A stretch of 64,000 bases of DNA from Prolixibacteraceae bacterium JC049 (GCA_023369685.1 SACZ01000005.1:186001-250000); one strand, 5' to 3'. Positions 17,413 to 26,936 are shown, numbered from the stretch's first letter. The notes: a model not told the origin generated them from the letters alone. Numbers and translations are program-made.

Positions 17413-17437
17413 TGAGTCTGTTTTTAGAGAACAATTA

Positions 17438-17845
17438 TTAATTACCGAACATCTTTTTCATGAACGATTTTTTCTTCTTAGGCTCTCCTTTATAAGTCGG
17501 TTTTCCTTCTGAAGGATGAATCATTTGGTAAATTTCGCCCCACGATTTAATTCCTCCAATATTGCAATCGTCAATAAACAAATCGGCATCAATTTTACGA
17601 CTTACAGATCCATCAAATTGCTCTTCTGGATAACTTTGGTTGACAGCATAAAACTCTAAACCATTCTGACGGCAATATTCAACCGCTTCCTCTAACTCTT
17701 TTCCCTTACGATAAGTCCACAAAATCAACAAGTGCCCTTTGCGTTGCAACATTTTCAAAGTTTGAAATGCAAACGGACGTTCCTCGCCGATGTGTGGGTA
17801 TTTCATCTCTACGATTGTTCCATCGAAATCTACTGCGATCTTCAT
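17438..17845 (-). CDS. Small HAD-superfamily hydrolase
   Basis: A 135-residue cytoplasmic protein. It opens with the HAD nucleophile motif I, IAVDFDGTIVE (D7 nucleophile, D9 acid/base). Motif II is around LILWTYRKG (T after a hydrophobic strand). A late FIDDCNIGG supplies motif IV acidic residues. There is no cap domain of any size, like the short Bacteroides HAD proteins of the BT0820 kind. The C-terminal tail is lysine-rich. It is probably a phosphatase of a small substrate. It lies between recR and the glycosyltransferase gene, 25 bp from the latter, so it may be linked to sugar or nucleotide-sugar metabolism, but this is only positional. Confidence 0.8.
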   Translation of the reverse strand: MKIAVDFDGTIVEMKYPHIGEERPFAFQTLKMLQRKGHLLILWTYRKGKELEEAVEYCRQNGLEFYAVNQSYPEEQFDGSVSRKIDADLFIDDCNIGGIKSWGEIYQMIHPSEGKPTYKGEPKKKKSFMKKMFGN

Positions 17846-17895
17846 TATTCGTTGTTTTTTATTTTTTCACTTCTTTTTCCAGAGTATAAACGAAT

Positions 17896-18519
17896 TTATA
17901 TCTGCTTTATTGAGTCTTCGAAGTTAGTTCTATTTATAATCGATCGACCTAAGGTCACCTCATCGGTATATTCCAGCTCTCCACCTATTGATACTCCTCG
18001 CGCTAAAGTGGTCACTTTAATATCGAAAGCCGCTAACTTCTTAAAGATATAAAAGTTAGTGGTATCTCCCTCCATTGTTGTGCTTAAAGCTAGAATTACC
18101 TCTTTAACTGTTCCTTCTTCTACCCGACTAACCAACGAAGCAATTTCTAAGTCGGCAGGACCAATACCATCCATCGGAGAAATTATTCCACCTAGCACGT
18201 GATACAAACCATTGTATTGTTGGGTTGATTCGATGCTCATCACATCTTTAATATTTTCCACCACACACACTTTCGATTTATCGCGCGAAGGAGCACTACA
18301 AATAGTACAAGTATCTGTATCGGAAATATTTCTGCACACCTTGCAATGCTTCACCTCATTTTTAAGTGTAATCAGTGTGTTTCCAAACTGATTCACCTCC
18401 TGAGTTTCTTGTTTAAGCAAATGAAGCACCAGACGCAATGCCGTTTTACGACCTATACCCGGCAGTTTTGCAAATTCCTCAACCGCATTTTCCAATAATT
18501 TCGAAGGAAAGCTCTCCAT
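17896..18519 (-). CDS. recR: Recombination mediator protein RecR
   Basis: A 207-residue DNA-repair protein that acts with RecO and RecF to load RecA. It has a helix-hairpin-helix at [17 protein letters not shown] (about 19-35). A four-cysteine zinc finger follows, with C59, C62, C71 and C74. The Toprim domain (about 80-175) contains [14 protein letters not shown] and the acidic [12 protein letters not shown] segment. It is the first gene of a minus-strand run. A CAAAAATA complement (TATTTTTG promoter element) lies about 30 bp upstream. Length and domain order are exactly those of the family. Confidence 0.97.
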   Translation of the reverse strand: MESFPSKLLENAVEEFAKLPGIGRKTALRLVLHLLKQETQEVNQFGNTLITLKNEVKHCKVCRNISDTDTCTICSAPSRDKSKVCVVENIKDVMSIESTQQYNGLYHVLGGIISPMDGIGPADLEIASLVSRVEEGTVKEVILALSTTMEGDTTNFYIFKKLAAFDIKVTTLARGVSIGGELEYTDEVTLGRSIINRTNFEDSIKQI

Positions 18520-18545
18520 ACTAAGTGATGATTGTTAATATCAGG

Positions 18546-18553
18546 CAAAAATA
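18546..18553 (-). promoter_or_regulatory. Promoter -7 element for recR
   Basis: On the minus strand this reads TATTTTTG, an exact TAnnTTTG match 27 bp ahead of the recR start codon. No convincing -33 element at standard spacing. Confidence 0.5.
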
Positions 18554-18650
18554 GCATTTTACAAACGCTTCTGATAATTGAAGATGGGAAAATATAATTT
18601 ATGAATCGACGTTTCCAAGAAGGAAAAAGAGAGAAAGTCTCCGAAAATTT

Positions 18651-18658
18651 TAATTTTG
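18651..18658 (+). promoter_or_regulatory. Promoter -7 element for the LamG transmembrane regulator
   Basis: TAATTTTG matches TAnnTTTG exactly, and transcription would start near 18664. It lies inside the longest open frame (which opens at 18601) but upstream of the ATG at 18685. This supports the later start for the gene. Confidence 0.55.
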
Positions 18659-18684
18659 TATCACTACAAACTTATTCGATCCAA

Positions 18685-21600
18685 ATGCAGCTAAGCTTTA
18701 AAATCATAATCATTGGCTTTTTGCTAACTATTTCAGTCCATGTTTTCGGGTTCAACTGGAAGATTAATGAACCTGTTGACCGAAATATGATTTTAACGGT
18801 CGAACTTACGCCATCACTCAATTTCGAAAAGGCCTACAAAGCAGGAGCTCGTGCATTCATGATCAATTTAAATCACATTCAACTGAATGACGATGAATAT
18901 TCTAACGAGAAAAATAGCCGATTATACCACGAAAGTTTTTCACTGAGCCTGAATCCTATTTTTCAGAAATTAGAAGAAAACAGATCGGAAGTAATAATAC
19001 TTATTCTCAAAGGAAGAGGCATTAGCACCATTCACCTGGAAAAGTTTTTAAAAGACAATGGCTTACTGGAACGCATCTATCGCCATACTCCCGAAAGCGG
19101 CTGGCCACAGGTTTCGAATCTTATTAATTCGGGTAAACGATTAATTGTTTTCAATGAGGAAAAAGATTACCGCCCACAATGGTTAAATTATATTTGGCAA
19201 TACACTTTCCAAACATCTGTTGATTCACCTCAACTGGTAACACAAGGAAAACCAACCAACGATTTTTATTGGTTAGAGACTCATCAGAACGGGAATAACA
19301 TCCTGAAACAGATAAAAACAGCCTGGCAAGTTAATGGACGTATGCCTAACTTTATTGTTTCTAACGCTCCACTCCTAAATAAAACCAGAGAGGTAGTTGA
19401 GATAATGCAGGAATTGGACTATGCCAAAGGTCAATTAACCTGCAACAAGCGTCTTTTGGAAGATGTTGCCTGGCGCAATCATTCAATAACCACCAATGGT
19501 AAGTTCGAATTGCTATTTAATGATTCAGACACTCTGGTATTACACCCTCAGAAAAATGGATTCAAATTTACTCCCTCGCAACAAATAATAACCAGAAAAG
19601 AGGCACATAAAACATACAGTTTCGAAGGAATTGGCCTAAGCCTAGATGAGCAACAGGTGGGATATTTCCCTTTCGACAACACATTCAACAGCTCCATCGA
19701 CCTGAGATTGGTTCCTTATGTATTTGGTCCCAGCTTGGTTGAAAATGACATTCGAGGAAAGGTAGCCCTCTTCTCGGGGAAAGATATTTTCCAAATCGAT
19801 TTATCGAGCTACTACGATAAAACAGCTCATTTCACTTCTGCTTTTTGGTTCAAAATTGACAATTTCCACGATGATAATCTTCATTTATTAGAAGCTCGTG
19901 GCGATGCCAACATTTTGCTCCATATTCGAAACAGAAAAGTATTTTTGGCAATAGGCAACAATGAAATTGCTTTGACCAATGAGTTAAACTACGAGTGGAA
20001 CCACGTGGCCATTACAGTTGATGATGTCAACAATGTTACACTATACATCAATGGCCATTTTGTGGATAAACTCGCTACCGGATTAAAGCAAATCAATCCA
20101 GACAAATTGTTTTTTGGCCAACGTCGTGGACGTTCGTTCTCGGGACAACTCGACAATTTGCGTATTTGGAATCGAACATTAAGTCAATCGGACATTCAGA
20201 ATTTATTCCAGAAAGAACATAAAACACCCAATTTCAGAGACGAACTTATTGCCTATTATCCATTAAATGGATCGGCAGTTGATAAGGGAGAAAACAATTC
20301 GTTGGATGGTACTCCTTCCGATGTCAGTTTCCCCAATGATAGCATTCATGGACAGGTGGCTCAGTTCAATGGCGAAACCAGTTATATCGATTGTGGCAAC
20401 TCTTCTGAATTTGATATCACCAATGTTATTACTGTTGCCGCATGGGTAAAGCCAACTCTGCTGCACGACCATATTGCATTTGTTGGAAAAGGTTTTGCTT
20501 ACTCGGCAAAAATGTGGGAAGACTACATGCTGTTTACAACCACATTTATTTCTGACCACCGCACCCCCGGACCAGTGATGCAGCTGAACAAGTGGCAACA
20601 TGTTGCTTATGTTTTCAATGCTGGAGGAACGGTTCAGTTCTATCACAATGGTGAAATGGTTTACGAGACATTGGCTTCTCCGCTAAGCTCATATACCAAC
20701 TCATTTTTCATAGGTCGAAATTTATGGGGGCAGTTTTTCAAAGGCTTTATGGACGAACTGTATGTTTGGAACAGAGCATTGTCGCCAGAAGAAATCCGAT
20801 CGGTTTTCTCCAAAACAAAAAATGGTCAATCGGTATTCTACAACCCAAACACTCAGGATAAGCCAATTAGTGCCTGGTGGTGGATAATTGCCGTAGTAAT
20901 TGGTGCAATTTCTGCTGTTGTCATTCGATTCATCATTAGCAAATTTAAAACCGAAGAGGTTACTACACTTGAACAAGTGAAGCCAGAAGCTGTAAAAACA
21001 ATTACCAATACCATTAATGTGTTTGGAGGCTTCACCATCTTCGATCGCGATGGAAACGATATAACCAGCAAGTTTACACCAAAGTTGCGCCAATTGTTTT
21101 TGGCGATTTTACTTTATCAATTTCAGAATAAAAAGGGAATAACATCGAAACAGCTTAACGAACTACTTTGGCCAGATTACACGCCACAAAGTGCCAAAAA
21201 TATTCGAAGTACCAACATGCAGAACCTGCGTAACTTGTTGGCCAATTTAGATGATGTAGAATTGGTATACGAAAGCAGATACTGGAACGTAACTATCGGT
21301 CCTGGTACTTATTGCGATTTTACTGTTTTCAACCAGTTAACCGAAAATGCAGATGGACTGTATAATCTTCCGGTGAGCGAACAGATGGTCTACCTGAAAG
21401 AATTCATTAAAGTGGTTGAAAAAGGCCCAATCCTTCCTGGACTAGATTTGGCTTGGCTGGACGATTTCAAAGGAGATATCACCAGCAATGTGATTGAAGT
21501 ACTTTCTGGTTTTGTGATGGAACATCAAGGGTTGATGGAGAAGAAGCTGCTAATACTTCTGCTCAACACCATTCTTCTTTTCGACACAGTAAATGAAGAA

Positions 21601-21741
21601 GCTATGATTCTGAAAGTTCGCAGTCTTTGTGAAACAGGAAAATCGTCGGTTGCCCGAACAGCTTACGATAAATTTGCAAAGGAATACCTGCATTTCTATG
21701 GCGAATCGTATGCCAAAACATTCCAGCAGGTGATGCATTAA
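18685..21741 (+). CDS. Membrane-spanning regulator: PLC-like + two LamG domains outside, SARP-like DNA-binding region inside
   Basis: The frame opens at 18601, but ATG 18685 is preferred. A promoter element lies between the two, and the protein then begins with a signal anchor (SFKIIIIGFLLTISVHVFGF). From this start (1018 residues), about 20-310 resembles a PI-PLC X-like TIM barrel (EVIILILKGRGIS, then GWPQVSNLINSGKRLIVFNE), but the usual early catalytic THN is missing. Two LamG/concanavalin domains follow (about 324-510 and 520-705; WNRTLSQSDI and WNRALSPEEI ends). One membrane helix is at about 727-750. The cytoplasmic part has a SARP-like winged helix (INVFGGFTIFDRDG...LLWPDY) and a BTAD-like helical region. 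Inferred: a one-component, ToxR-like receptor sensing glycans or lipids and controlling neighbouring envelope genes. Confidence 0.78.
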   Translation: MQLSFKIIIIGFLLTISVHVFGFNWKINEPVDRNMILTVELTPSLNFEKAYKAGARAFMINLNHIQLNDDEYSNEKNSRLYHESFSLSLNPIFQKLEENRSEVIILILKGRGISTIHLEKFLKDNGLLERIYRHTPESGWPQVSNLINSGKRLIVFNEEKDYRPQWLNYIWQYTFQTSVDSPQLVTQGKPTNDFYWLETHQNGNNILKQIKTAWQVNGRMPNFIVSNAPLLNKTREVVEIMQELDYAKGQLTCNKRLLEDVAWRNHSITTNGKFELLFNDSDTLVLHPQKNGFKFTPSQQIITRKEAHKTYSFEGIGLSLDEQQVGYFPFDNTFNSSIDLRLVPYVFGPSLVENDIRGKVALFSGKDIFQIDLSSYYDKTAHFTSAFWFKIDNFHDDNLHLLEARGDANILLHIRNRKVFLAIGNNEIALTNELNYEWNHVAITVDDVNNVTLYINGHFVDKLATGLKQINPDKLFFGQRRGRSFSGQLDNLRIWNRTLSQSDIQNLFQKEHKTPNFRDELIAYYPLNGSAVDKGENNSLDGTPSDVSFPNDSIHGQVAQFNGETSYIDCGNSSEFDITNVITVAAWVKPTLLHDHIAFVGKGFAYSAKMWEDYMLFTTTFISDHRTPGPVMQLNKWQHVAYVFNAGGTVQFYHNGEMVYETLASPLSSYTNSFFIGRNLWGQFFKGFMDELYVWNRALSPEEIRSVFSKTKNGQSVFYNPNTQDKPISAWWWIIAVVIGAISAVVIRFIISKFKTEEVTTLEQVKPEAVKTITNTINVFGGFTIFDRDGNDITSKFTPKLRQLFLAILLYQFQNKKGITSKQLNELLWPDYTPQSAKNIRSTNMQNLRNLLANLDDVELVYESRYWNVTIGPGTYCDFTVFNQLTENADGLYNLPVSEQMVYLKEFIKVVEKGPILPGLDLAWLDDFKGDITSNVIEVLSGFVMEHQGLMEKKLLILLLNTILLFDTVNEEAMILKVRSLCETGKSSVARTAYDKFAKEYLHFYGESYAKTFQQVMH

Positions 21742-21747
21742 ATAAGG

Positions 21748-22527
21748 TTATTTACCAAGCGTTAAAAACTTTCGAACCGTCAGCATTTTTACCTTATTCT
21801 TCTCACAGAATTCAACAATCTGCTTAATCCGATTAAAAGAAGTTGTCCATGGTTCGCCACTTTCATCTAAACGGTGACAATAAAGGAATAGAATTTTCTT
21901 CTCAGTAGCAGCTTTTTCTAATGCTTCAGTTAATTCTTCGTCGCCTACTTTGTAAGCAAGATCAATTCCTGCTCCATACAATATTTTGGTCTCAACAGGC
22001 AAAGAATAAAACACATCAGCATCTTTCAGTTTTCGATCTTCAGAAGTCCACTTTAGCTTACGAATTGAATTAAACCTTTTCACCAATTCAATATCAACTT
22101 CATTGCTGTTTTCCCCATAAGGATAGGCAAAGTTTTCAATATTAAACCCATCTCTTTTCAACTCTTCCAAGCCGGGATCAATTTCCTGTTTCAGGTAATT
22201 CTCAACAGAATTTTCCTTCAGGAATTGACGCAAATGAATATGATTTCGAGTATGAAAACCGACCTCATGACCTCTTTTCTGAAACTCTTTCAACTTTAGT
22301 TTACTACTATCTTTTAACATGTGATAAGTAGTAATATACATGGTCAGCTTCACATTGTGCTTATCGAAGTAATCCAAATATTTATGCCAATGATCGATAT
22401 AACCATCGTCTATGGTCAAAACAACTCCTGAAATTTGCTTTACCTCCGAACGTTCCAGTGCAAAACTGAACAGCACTCCCACTCCCATCAGCAAGCTCAA
22501 TGTTATTATCAAAAATTGTTTTACCAT
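21748..22527 (-). CDS. Exported polysaccharide deacetylase (NodB/CE4) family protein
   Basis: A 259-residue protein with an N-terminal signal or anchor helix (FLIITLSLLMGVGVLFSFA), so it acts in the periplasm or at the membrane surface. The NodB fold begins VVLTIDDGYIDHW, where the paired aspartates match the TFDDG metal/catalytic motif with I for F. The zinc histidines are in GHEVGFHTRNHIHL (HTxxH). FAYPYGENS supplies the third conserved motif, and a late LFLYCHRLDESGEPW the usual histidine. It is the last gene of the CotH - DUF4956 - VTC operon, 7 bp after VTC. Likely removes acyl groups from a cell-surface polysaccharide; the substrate is unknown. Confidence 0.86.
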   Translation of the reverse strand: MVKQFLIITLSLLMGVGVLFSFALERSEVKQISGVVLTIDDGYIDHWHKYLDYFDKHNVKLTMYITTYHMLKDSSKLKLKEFQKRGHEVGFHTRNHIHLRQFLKENSVENYLKQEIDPGLEELKRDGFNIENFAYPYGENSNEVDIELVKRFNSIRKLKWTSEDRKLKDADVFYSLPVETKILYGAGIDLAYKVGDEELTEALEKAATEKKILFLYCHRLDESGEPWTTSFNRIKQIVEFCEKNKVKMLTVRKFLTLGK

Positions 22528-22534
22528 ATCTCTA

Positions 22535-23239
22535 TTATTCTGCTATTCCCTGATTAAAATATTGCATTCCGGTAGCGTATTTCGAGTTCTTGTCCAAGCG
22601 ATAAGGAAACTGCTCCGACACGTCACGAGCCAACTCATCGTTATTCTTGTTGTATTTCAGTTCCAATACCGATTTACACTTTTCTTCGTAAGGATGAAAC
22701 AAGCTGTTCCAGGATGATTTAAGCTGGTAGTATTTCAGGTTTCTATCGATTGTTGCTCGTAGCTTACCATCGAACGAAACAAAGTATTTACGACTATAAC
22801 TATTCAACAACACCGGACGTAAACTTTTCAAGTCACTCACTTGCTCATCGTCCAAATCAGAACGATCAATTAAGTCCAACAAAGTATTAAAATCGAAATT
22901 TTCATCCATGGTGAACGAAGCCAACATCCACGAACGCTTGGTTCCTACCAAACCTTTTTTCAACTTATACTCCAGAATAGGCTGCTTGATTTCACCCAAC
23001 GTTTCGCCATACCAGCGAATACGAACTTTCCACCTGCTTCCATTTCCAAACAAGTTATCATGAAAGCAGTTTAATCCCGGAGTATCGAGGTAAATATTGT
23101 TGATTTGTCGTCCTGAAAATTTAGGTCGAAAAAGTGCCGTATTTCTTCTAAGTGCCCACTCCACCTGATCAGCTTCATGACCAACAGCTACATATTTACG
23201 TTCGTAGCGATAATCGTCTAAACGAGTATAGCCTTTCAT
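22535..23239 (-). CDS. VTC-domain protein (polyphosphate polymerase-like, triphosphate-tunnel fold)
   Basis: A 234-residue cytoplasmic protein of the VTC family, relatives of yeast Vtc4, which makes polyphosphate from ATP. Visible family features are the opening YRYERKYVA, and NNIYLDTPGLNCFHDN. WKVRIRWYGE (R-x-R basic tunnel residues), LEYKLKKG (E-x-K) and SFDGKLRATIDRNLKY follow. The final VLELKYN provides the metal-binding glutamate. Its start codon overlaps the DUF4956 stop as TAATG, so the two are translationally coupled. In bacteria this gene is repeatedly found beside DUF4956 and CotH genes. Whether it makes polyphosphate or another phosphorylated product is not known. Confidence 0.85.
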   Translation of the reverse strand: MKGYTRLDDYRYERKYVAVGHEADQVEWALRRNTALFRPKFSGRQINNIYLDTPGLNCFHDNLFGNGSRWKVRIRWYGETLGEIKQPILEYKLKKGLVGTKRSWMLASFTMDENFDFNTLLDLIDRSDLDDEQVSDLKSLRPVLLNSYSRKYFVSFDGKLRATIDRNLKYYQLKSSWNSLFHPYEEKCKSVLELKYNKNNDELARDVSEQFPYRLDKNSKYATGMQYFNQGIAE

Positions 23240-23919
23240 TAAAACGATTTATTATCGATAAACGCCACTCTTATACCTTCGCCCATTTGTTGCACTTTAG
23301 CATTAAACTGCTCTAAATCGGACGACTGCTTAATTTCTACCCAGTAAGCCACTTCAATCTGCTCGCCCGACTCATCGAAACGATTCAAATTGTATGCTTT
23401 AAAATTCTCTTTTACCAGTGCCTCAATGGCCGATAAGGTAGGTTTATTGGCTCCAATAGCATTCACTGTCAGATATAAATTTTGGCGCTGCTTTTTCATT
23501 CCAACAAAGCTACGCCCCCAGATAATTCCCATTAGAATTACAAAGGCCAGCAATGTAATTATGCGCTGGTTCGCACCTAGTCCTAAACCAACTGAAATAG
23601 TAAAGAAAAGGTAAGCCAACTCTTCTGGCTCTTTAATAGCCGAACGGAAACGAACGATTGATAACGCACCAACCAATCCTAAAGAAAGGGCAAGCGACGA
23701 TTTCACAATCGAAATAATCAGCATTGTTGTAAATGCAATCAGCAAAAAGTTAGATGCAAAAATTTTACGTCCCGATAAACTTTTAGCACAACGCGAGTAG
23801 GTAAATTCCAGAATGATTGACAGAATAAGAACAATGATTGAATTGGCTACAAAATCCCAAATCGAAATCTGTGCATTTTCTGTAATTAAAAAGCGTTGAA
23901 ATAAACTCCACTTATCCAT
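23239..23919 (-). CDS. DUF4956 membrane protein
   Basis: A 226-residue inner-membrane protein. About four helices lie between residues 20 and 135 (FVANSIIVLILSIILEF; FLLIAFTTMLIISIV; SLALSLGLVGALSIVRFRSAIK; then YLFFTISVGLGLGANQ / IITLLAFVILMGIIW). A cytoplasmic alpha/beta tail of about 90 residues follows. The GALSIVRFR-AIKEPEELAYLFF stretch is the hallmark of DUF4956. Its stop codon overlaps the VTC start (TAATG). By analogy with yeast, where Vtc4 works with the small membrane subunit Vtc1 to push polyphosphate across a membrane, this could be a translocation partner for the VTC product. That is my inference. Confidence 0.85.
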   Translation of the reverse strand: MDKWSLFQRFLITENAQISIWDFVANSIIVLILSIILEFTYSRCAKSLSGRKIFASNFLLIAFTTMLIISIVKSSLALSLGLVGALSIVRFRSAIKEPEELAYLFFTISVGLGLGANQRIITLLAFVILMGIIWGRSFVGMKKQRQNLYLTVNAIGANKPTLSAIEALVKENFKAYNLNRFDESGEQIEVAYWVEIKQSSDLEQFNAKVQQMGEGIRVAFIDNKSF

Positions 23920-23939
23920 TTTTCTTTTTTAGCTTAGAA

Positions 23940-26864
23940 TTAATAAAATCGTTCGGCCACTTTAGGCTCTTTTCCAAAAATCTCTTTTTCGTTCAAATAT
24001 AACATCGATTTTTCTTCAACCAGATGCATGAACAGGTATTTTTTCACCTTAATATTTTGAGCTTTAATGGTTCCGGCACCATATTCTGGTTTCTTCTGGA
24101 AAGCCACTAAGCCATAAGTTACATTTTCTAATATCGATCGATCGATTTCAACAATAGATTGATCTTTTGAAGCCACACCAATTTTGGCTCCATTAACGGT
24201 ACAGTTCTTCACCTTTAAATGCGATTTTTCGCCACCACTAATTCCTTTGTCCACCACATTGTTTATAGTACATTTTTCAATCAGAACCTGGCTCCCGGAA
24301 AAATCGATGGCATCGTTTCCTGGCTTTTCGAAAACGGTGTTGCGCACTACTCCGGTACAGAAATCAGAATCGAAAGCATCGGCAAATGTATTTTCAAAGC
24401 GACAGTTCTCCACATTAAAATCGGCTCGAACCACATTTAAAGCATCATCGCAATTGTAGTTATTTTTGAATGTCACTCCATTCATTGTCACATCCGACTC
24501 GTAGAAACACACGGCACATGGTGTAACCCAACCGCCATAGTTCAAGTTACTCAATCCATCGAAAGAGATGTGATTCAATTCAGATCGAACTTTAGCTTGC
24601 AAAATATTGAATCCTTTACAGCTATTATCAGTCGAAGTTATCGAAATTGGATTGCCTTTTTCTCCTTGTGCGAAAATGGGAGAATAAGAGATAAAAGTAC
24701 TTCCTTGTACAAAGTCGATTTTTGCTCCAGCCGCAATTACCACTGTTTTGTTTTTTGTTATCAACACAGGGCTATTAACAACGTTATCACCAGCGATATA
24801 AACAGTATCATTCCTTTCTAGGAAAGGGTTTGAAGCAGTTTTTAACAACTGTTGATAACTTGAAATTTTCTGAGGTGCAGGCCAAGGATAAATAGAAACT
24901 ACCTGACTTTGACCGCGCACTTTGAGAAACAAGTATTTAGCATTATCCAATTCTGTTTGCACCTTGCCAATGTACTTCTTTCTGGAATTGGCAGGTAGCA
25001 CAGTTACTCCTCCAATCGTATTCTGAATAAAACTCTCTTTCTTGCCCACTCCAACAATTTCTATCGAGTCGGAAAAGAAGTTATGCACTTCCACTTCGTT
25101 GGTTCCATTCAAATAAGCATGAACCAAATGTGGAAAAAGTTCCATTTCGGCTTTCCCTTTATAGTTATTTCTAACGCCCATAATCCGATCATCAAACTGA
25201 TCGAATATTTTTCTATCAGGAAATGAATCCAATGCTTCTCTGGCCTGCTGGGCTATTTTGTAAAATTGATTTATATCGAATTTATACTTCGGAAATTCTA
25301 ATGCAATGGCTCCATTTAATTTCACTAACTCTTCCCGATTTTCATCGTACATCTTTTTCCAGAAAGCTTCGCTAGAGTATTCCTTCAGGTAATGGAAATA
25401 TTCATTCTGAAATTCCTTATCGGCAAACAATTTAAGATGGCGGGTAATTAATTCTGTTTTCGCTTTTTCAGCTAATAAGTTGGCTCCATAATAATCGAAG
25501 ATACCCACATCGGCAAAACAGTCGAATGAAATTGGCTCCAGCTTACAAAGCACCGGATTGTAATAATAACGCTGATTAAACCAATGCTCAGAATGGTATG
25601 AGTTGGTTGCATCCATCATGGCATAGTATTGCGCCATCTTTCTCACATCAAAAACATCAGAAGCTTTTGCGTAAGCATATTTATACTGAAAATAGAGGTT
25701 CTTTCCTTCGTTAAATTGTTTCATCTTCAACGTATCACCCACAACACGACCAGCGCCAAAAGGAACAATCACCGAAGCATCGTATGAAGGAATGGTATAA
25801 TCCACTTCAAACTTCTTCTTCACTTTCTGATCTAACCAATAGGCATCATCAGTCAATTTCAGAATCGGTCCTTCTCTTCTGTTTTTATATTCCACCAATT
25901 GCTTCTCGAAATGTTCTTCCCAGGCATAAAGTCCCAAGCTTCGCCCATTCAACATTACAGGAGCAAAACCATAACGAGTAGTCAGCATGTCTTCCTGTTC
26001 CAATGCTTTGTGGAAAAACCACTCGTGCAAATAATTTCGTGCAGCAGGAGTTTGAATCGAGAAAGTTCTCATCCCTTTGAAAGTGCCATCTCCCTTCAGC
26101 TTAACCCGAAACGACCATTTACTTCCTTGCAAATGATCAAGATGGTCTCCTTTTAATCGAAGACGAGCATTCAAGAATTTATTTTTATAGAAAATGATTC
26201 CCTTTACCCAGTCATCATCGCCACTTTCCAACAATCCATTTTCAATGGCCATGGCACGTTTTAGTCGCAATTTTTGCATGCCCTGATCATCAATAAAAAT
26301 CTTGATGGCATCTTTAGGATCGTAAGCCAACTCTTCTTGTTGCTGAATCTTTGGTTTTATATCAATTACCAAATCATCGAAATAAACCTCTTTTTCGCCA
26401 GCATTCCATAAATAAATTTTCAGCTCTTTATCGCCATAGTTTTCAGGAATAGAGAACTCCAGCTTCAACTGTTTCCAATCGCCAGCTTCAGCCACAACTT
26501 TATTGGTACTCTTATAAAAATCAGAATTCTCTTTTTTCGAAGCACACACATAGCCTTTTTCCTCTCCTTTTCGCCATACAGAAATAGCCACCTCATCGCC
26601 GGCTTTCACATCGGGAAGCATCAATGACATTCCAAATGGATTGGCATTAGTAAGCTTTAATGAATAGTCTCCTTGATAAGCTTCGGTATTCACACGTGCT
26701 GCTGCATTGGATAGATGAAACCGTGTTGAATCACTCAAAAAATGTTCTCCTTCTATCTGTTCCGCCCCGCAATGTACAACAATTCTTTCCCGCTTTTTAG
26801 ATTGCTCTAAACCACACGAAATACCAATTAAAAAAATCAAAAAGGATAGCAAGTACTTCATCAA
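23940..26864 (-). CDS. CotH-kinase-family lipoprotein with N-terminal jelly-roll-like module and C-terminal beta-helix
   Basis: A 974-residue predicted lipoprotein: signal YLLSFLIFLIGISCG with lipobox cysteine C17. About 25-165 is a carbohydrate-binding-like beta-sandwich (VAISVWRKGE...VYFDDLVIDI). A CotH kinase-like domain follows (about 185-560). It has FLNARLRLKGDHLDHLQGSK, the family's R-x-K-G-[DN] pattern, then GRSLGLYAWEEHFEK (G-x-Y-x-x-x-E) and ISFDCFADVG as the likely metal-binding aspartate. The C-terminal third (about 690-960) is a right-handed parallel beta-helix with repeated NCRFENT/NCTVNG-type turns. It heads the operon with DUF4956, VTC and deacetylase genes. CotH proteins of Bacillus phosphorylate spore-coat proteins; the target here is unknown. 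Confidence 0.82.
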   Translation of the reverse strand: MMKYLLSFLIFLIGISCGLEQSKKRERIVVHCGAEQIEGEHFLSDSTRFHLSNAAARVNTEAYQGDYSLKLTNANPFGMSLMLPDVKAGDEVAISVWRKGEEKGYVCASKKENSDFYKSTNKVVAEAGDWKQLKLEFSIPENYGDKELKIYLWNAGEKEVYFDDLVIDIKPKIQQQEELAYDPKDAIKIFIDDQGMQKLRLKRAMAIENGLLESGDDDWVKGIIFYKNKFLNARLRLKGDHLDHLQGSKWSFRVKLKGDGTFKGMRTFSIQTPAARNYLHEWFFHKALEQEDMLTTRYGFAPVMLNGRSLGLYAWEEHFEKQLVEYKNRREGPILKLTDDAYWLDQKVKKKFEVDYTIPSYDASVIVPFGAGRVVGDTLKMKQFNEGKNLYFQYKYAYAKASDVFDVRKMAQYYAMMDATNSYHSEHWFNQRYYYNPVLCKLEPISFDCFADVGIFDYYGANLLAEKAKTELITRHLKLFADKEFQNEYFHYLKEYSSEAFWKKMYDENREELVKLNGAIALEFPKYKFDINQFYKIAQQAREALDSFPDRKIFDQFDDRIMGVRNNYKGKAEMELFPHLVHAYLNGTNEVEVHNFFSDSIEIVGVGKKESFIQNTIGGVTVLPANSRKKYIGKVQTELDNAKYLFLKVRGQSQVVSIYPWPAPQKISSYQQLLKTASNPFLERNDTVYIAGDNVVNSPVLITKNKTVVIAAGAKIDFVQGSTFISYSPIFAQGEKGNPISITSTDNSCKGFNILQAKVRSELNHISFDGLSNLNYGGWVTPCAVCFYESDVTMNGVTFKNNYNCDDALNVVRADFNVENCRFENTFADAFDSDFCTGVVRNTVFEKPGNDAIDFSGSQVLIEKCTINNVVDKGISGGEKSHLKVKNCTVNGAKIGVASKDQSIVEIDRSILENVTYGLVAFQKKPEYGAGTIKAQNIKVKKYLFMHLVEEKSMLYLNEKEIFGKEPKVAERFY

Positions 26865-26936
26865 ATATCTATGTTGTTTTCTTAAAATAGTTATGGATTG
26901 AATTGCGCTTCCTAACTATTGCCCAAATATTCTCTT

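Noticed and set aside
18601-18684. N-terminal extension of the LamG regulator
   Set aside because: It precedes and contains a TAnnTTTG promoter element, is charged, and delays the signal anchor; the start at 18685 is more plausible.
20263-20646. 127-codon minus-strand frame inside the LamG regulator
   Set aside because: Antisense to the second LamG domain, no domain or ribosome-binding signal.
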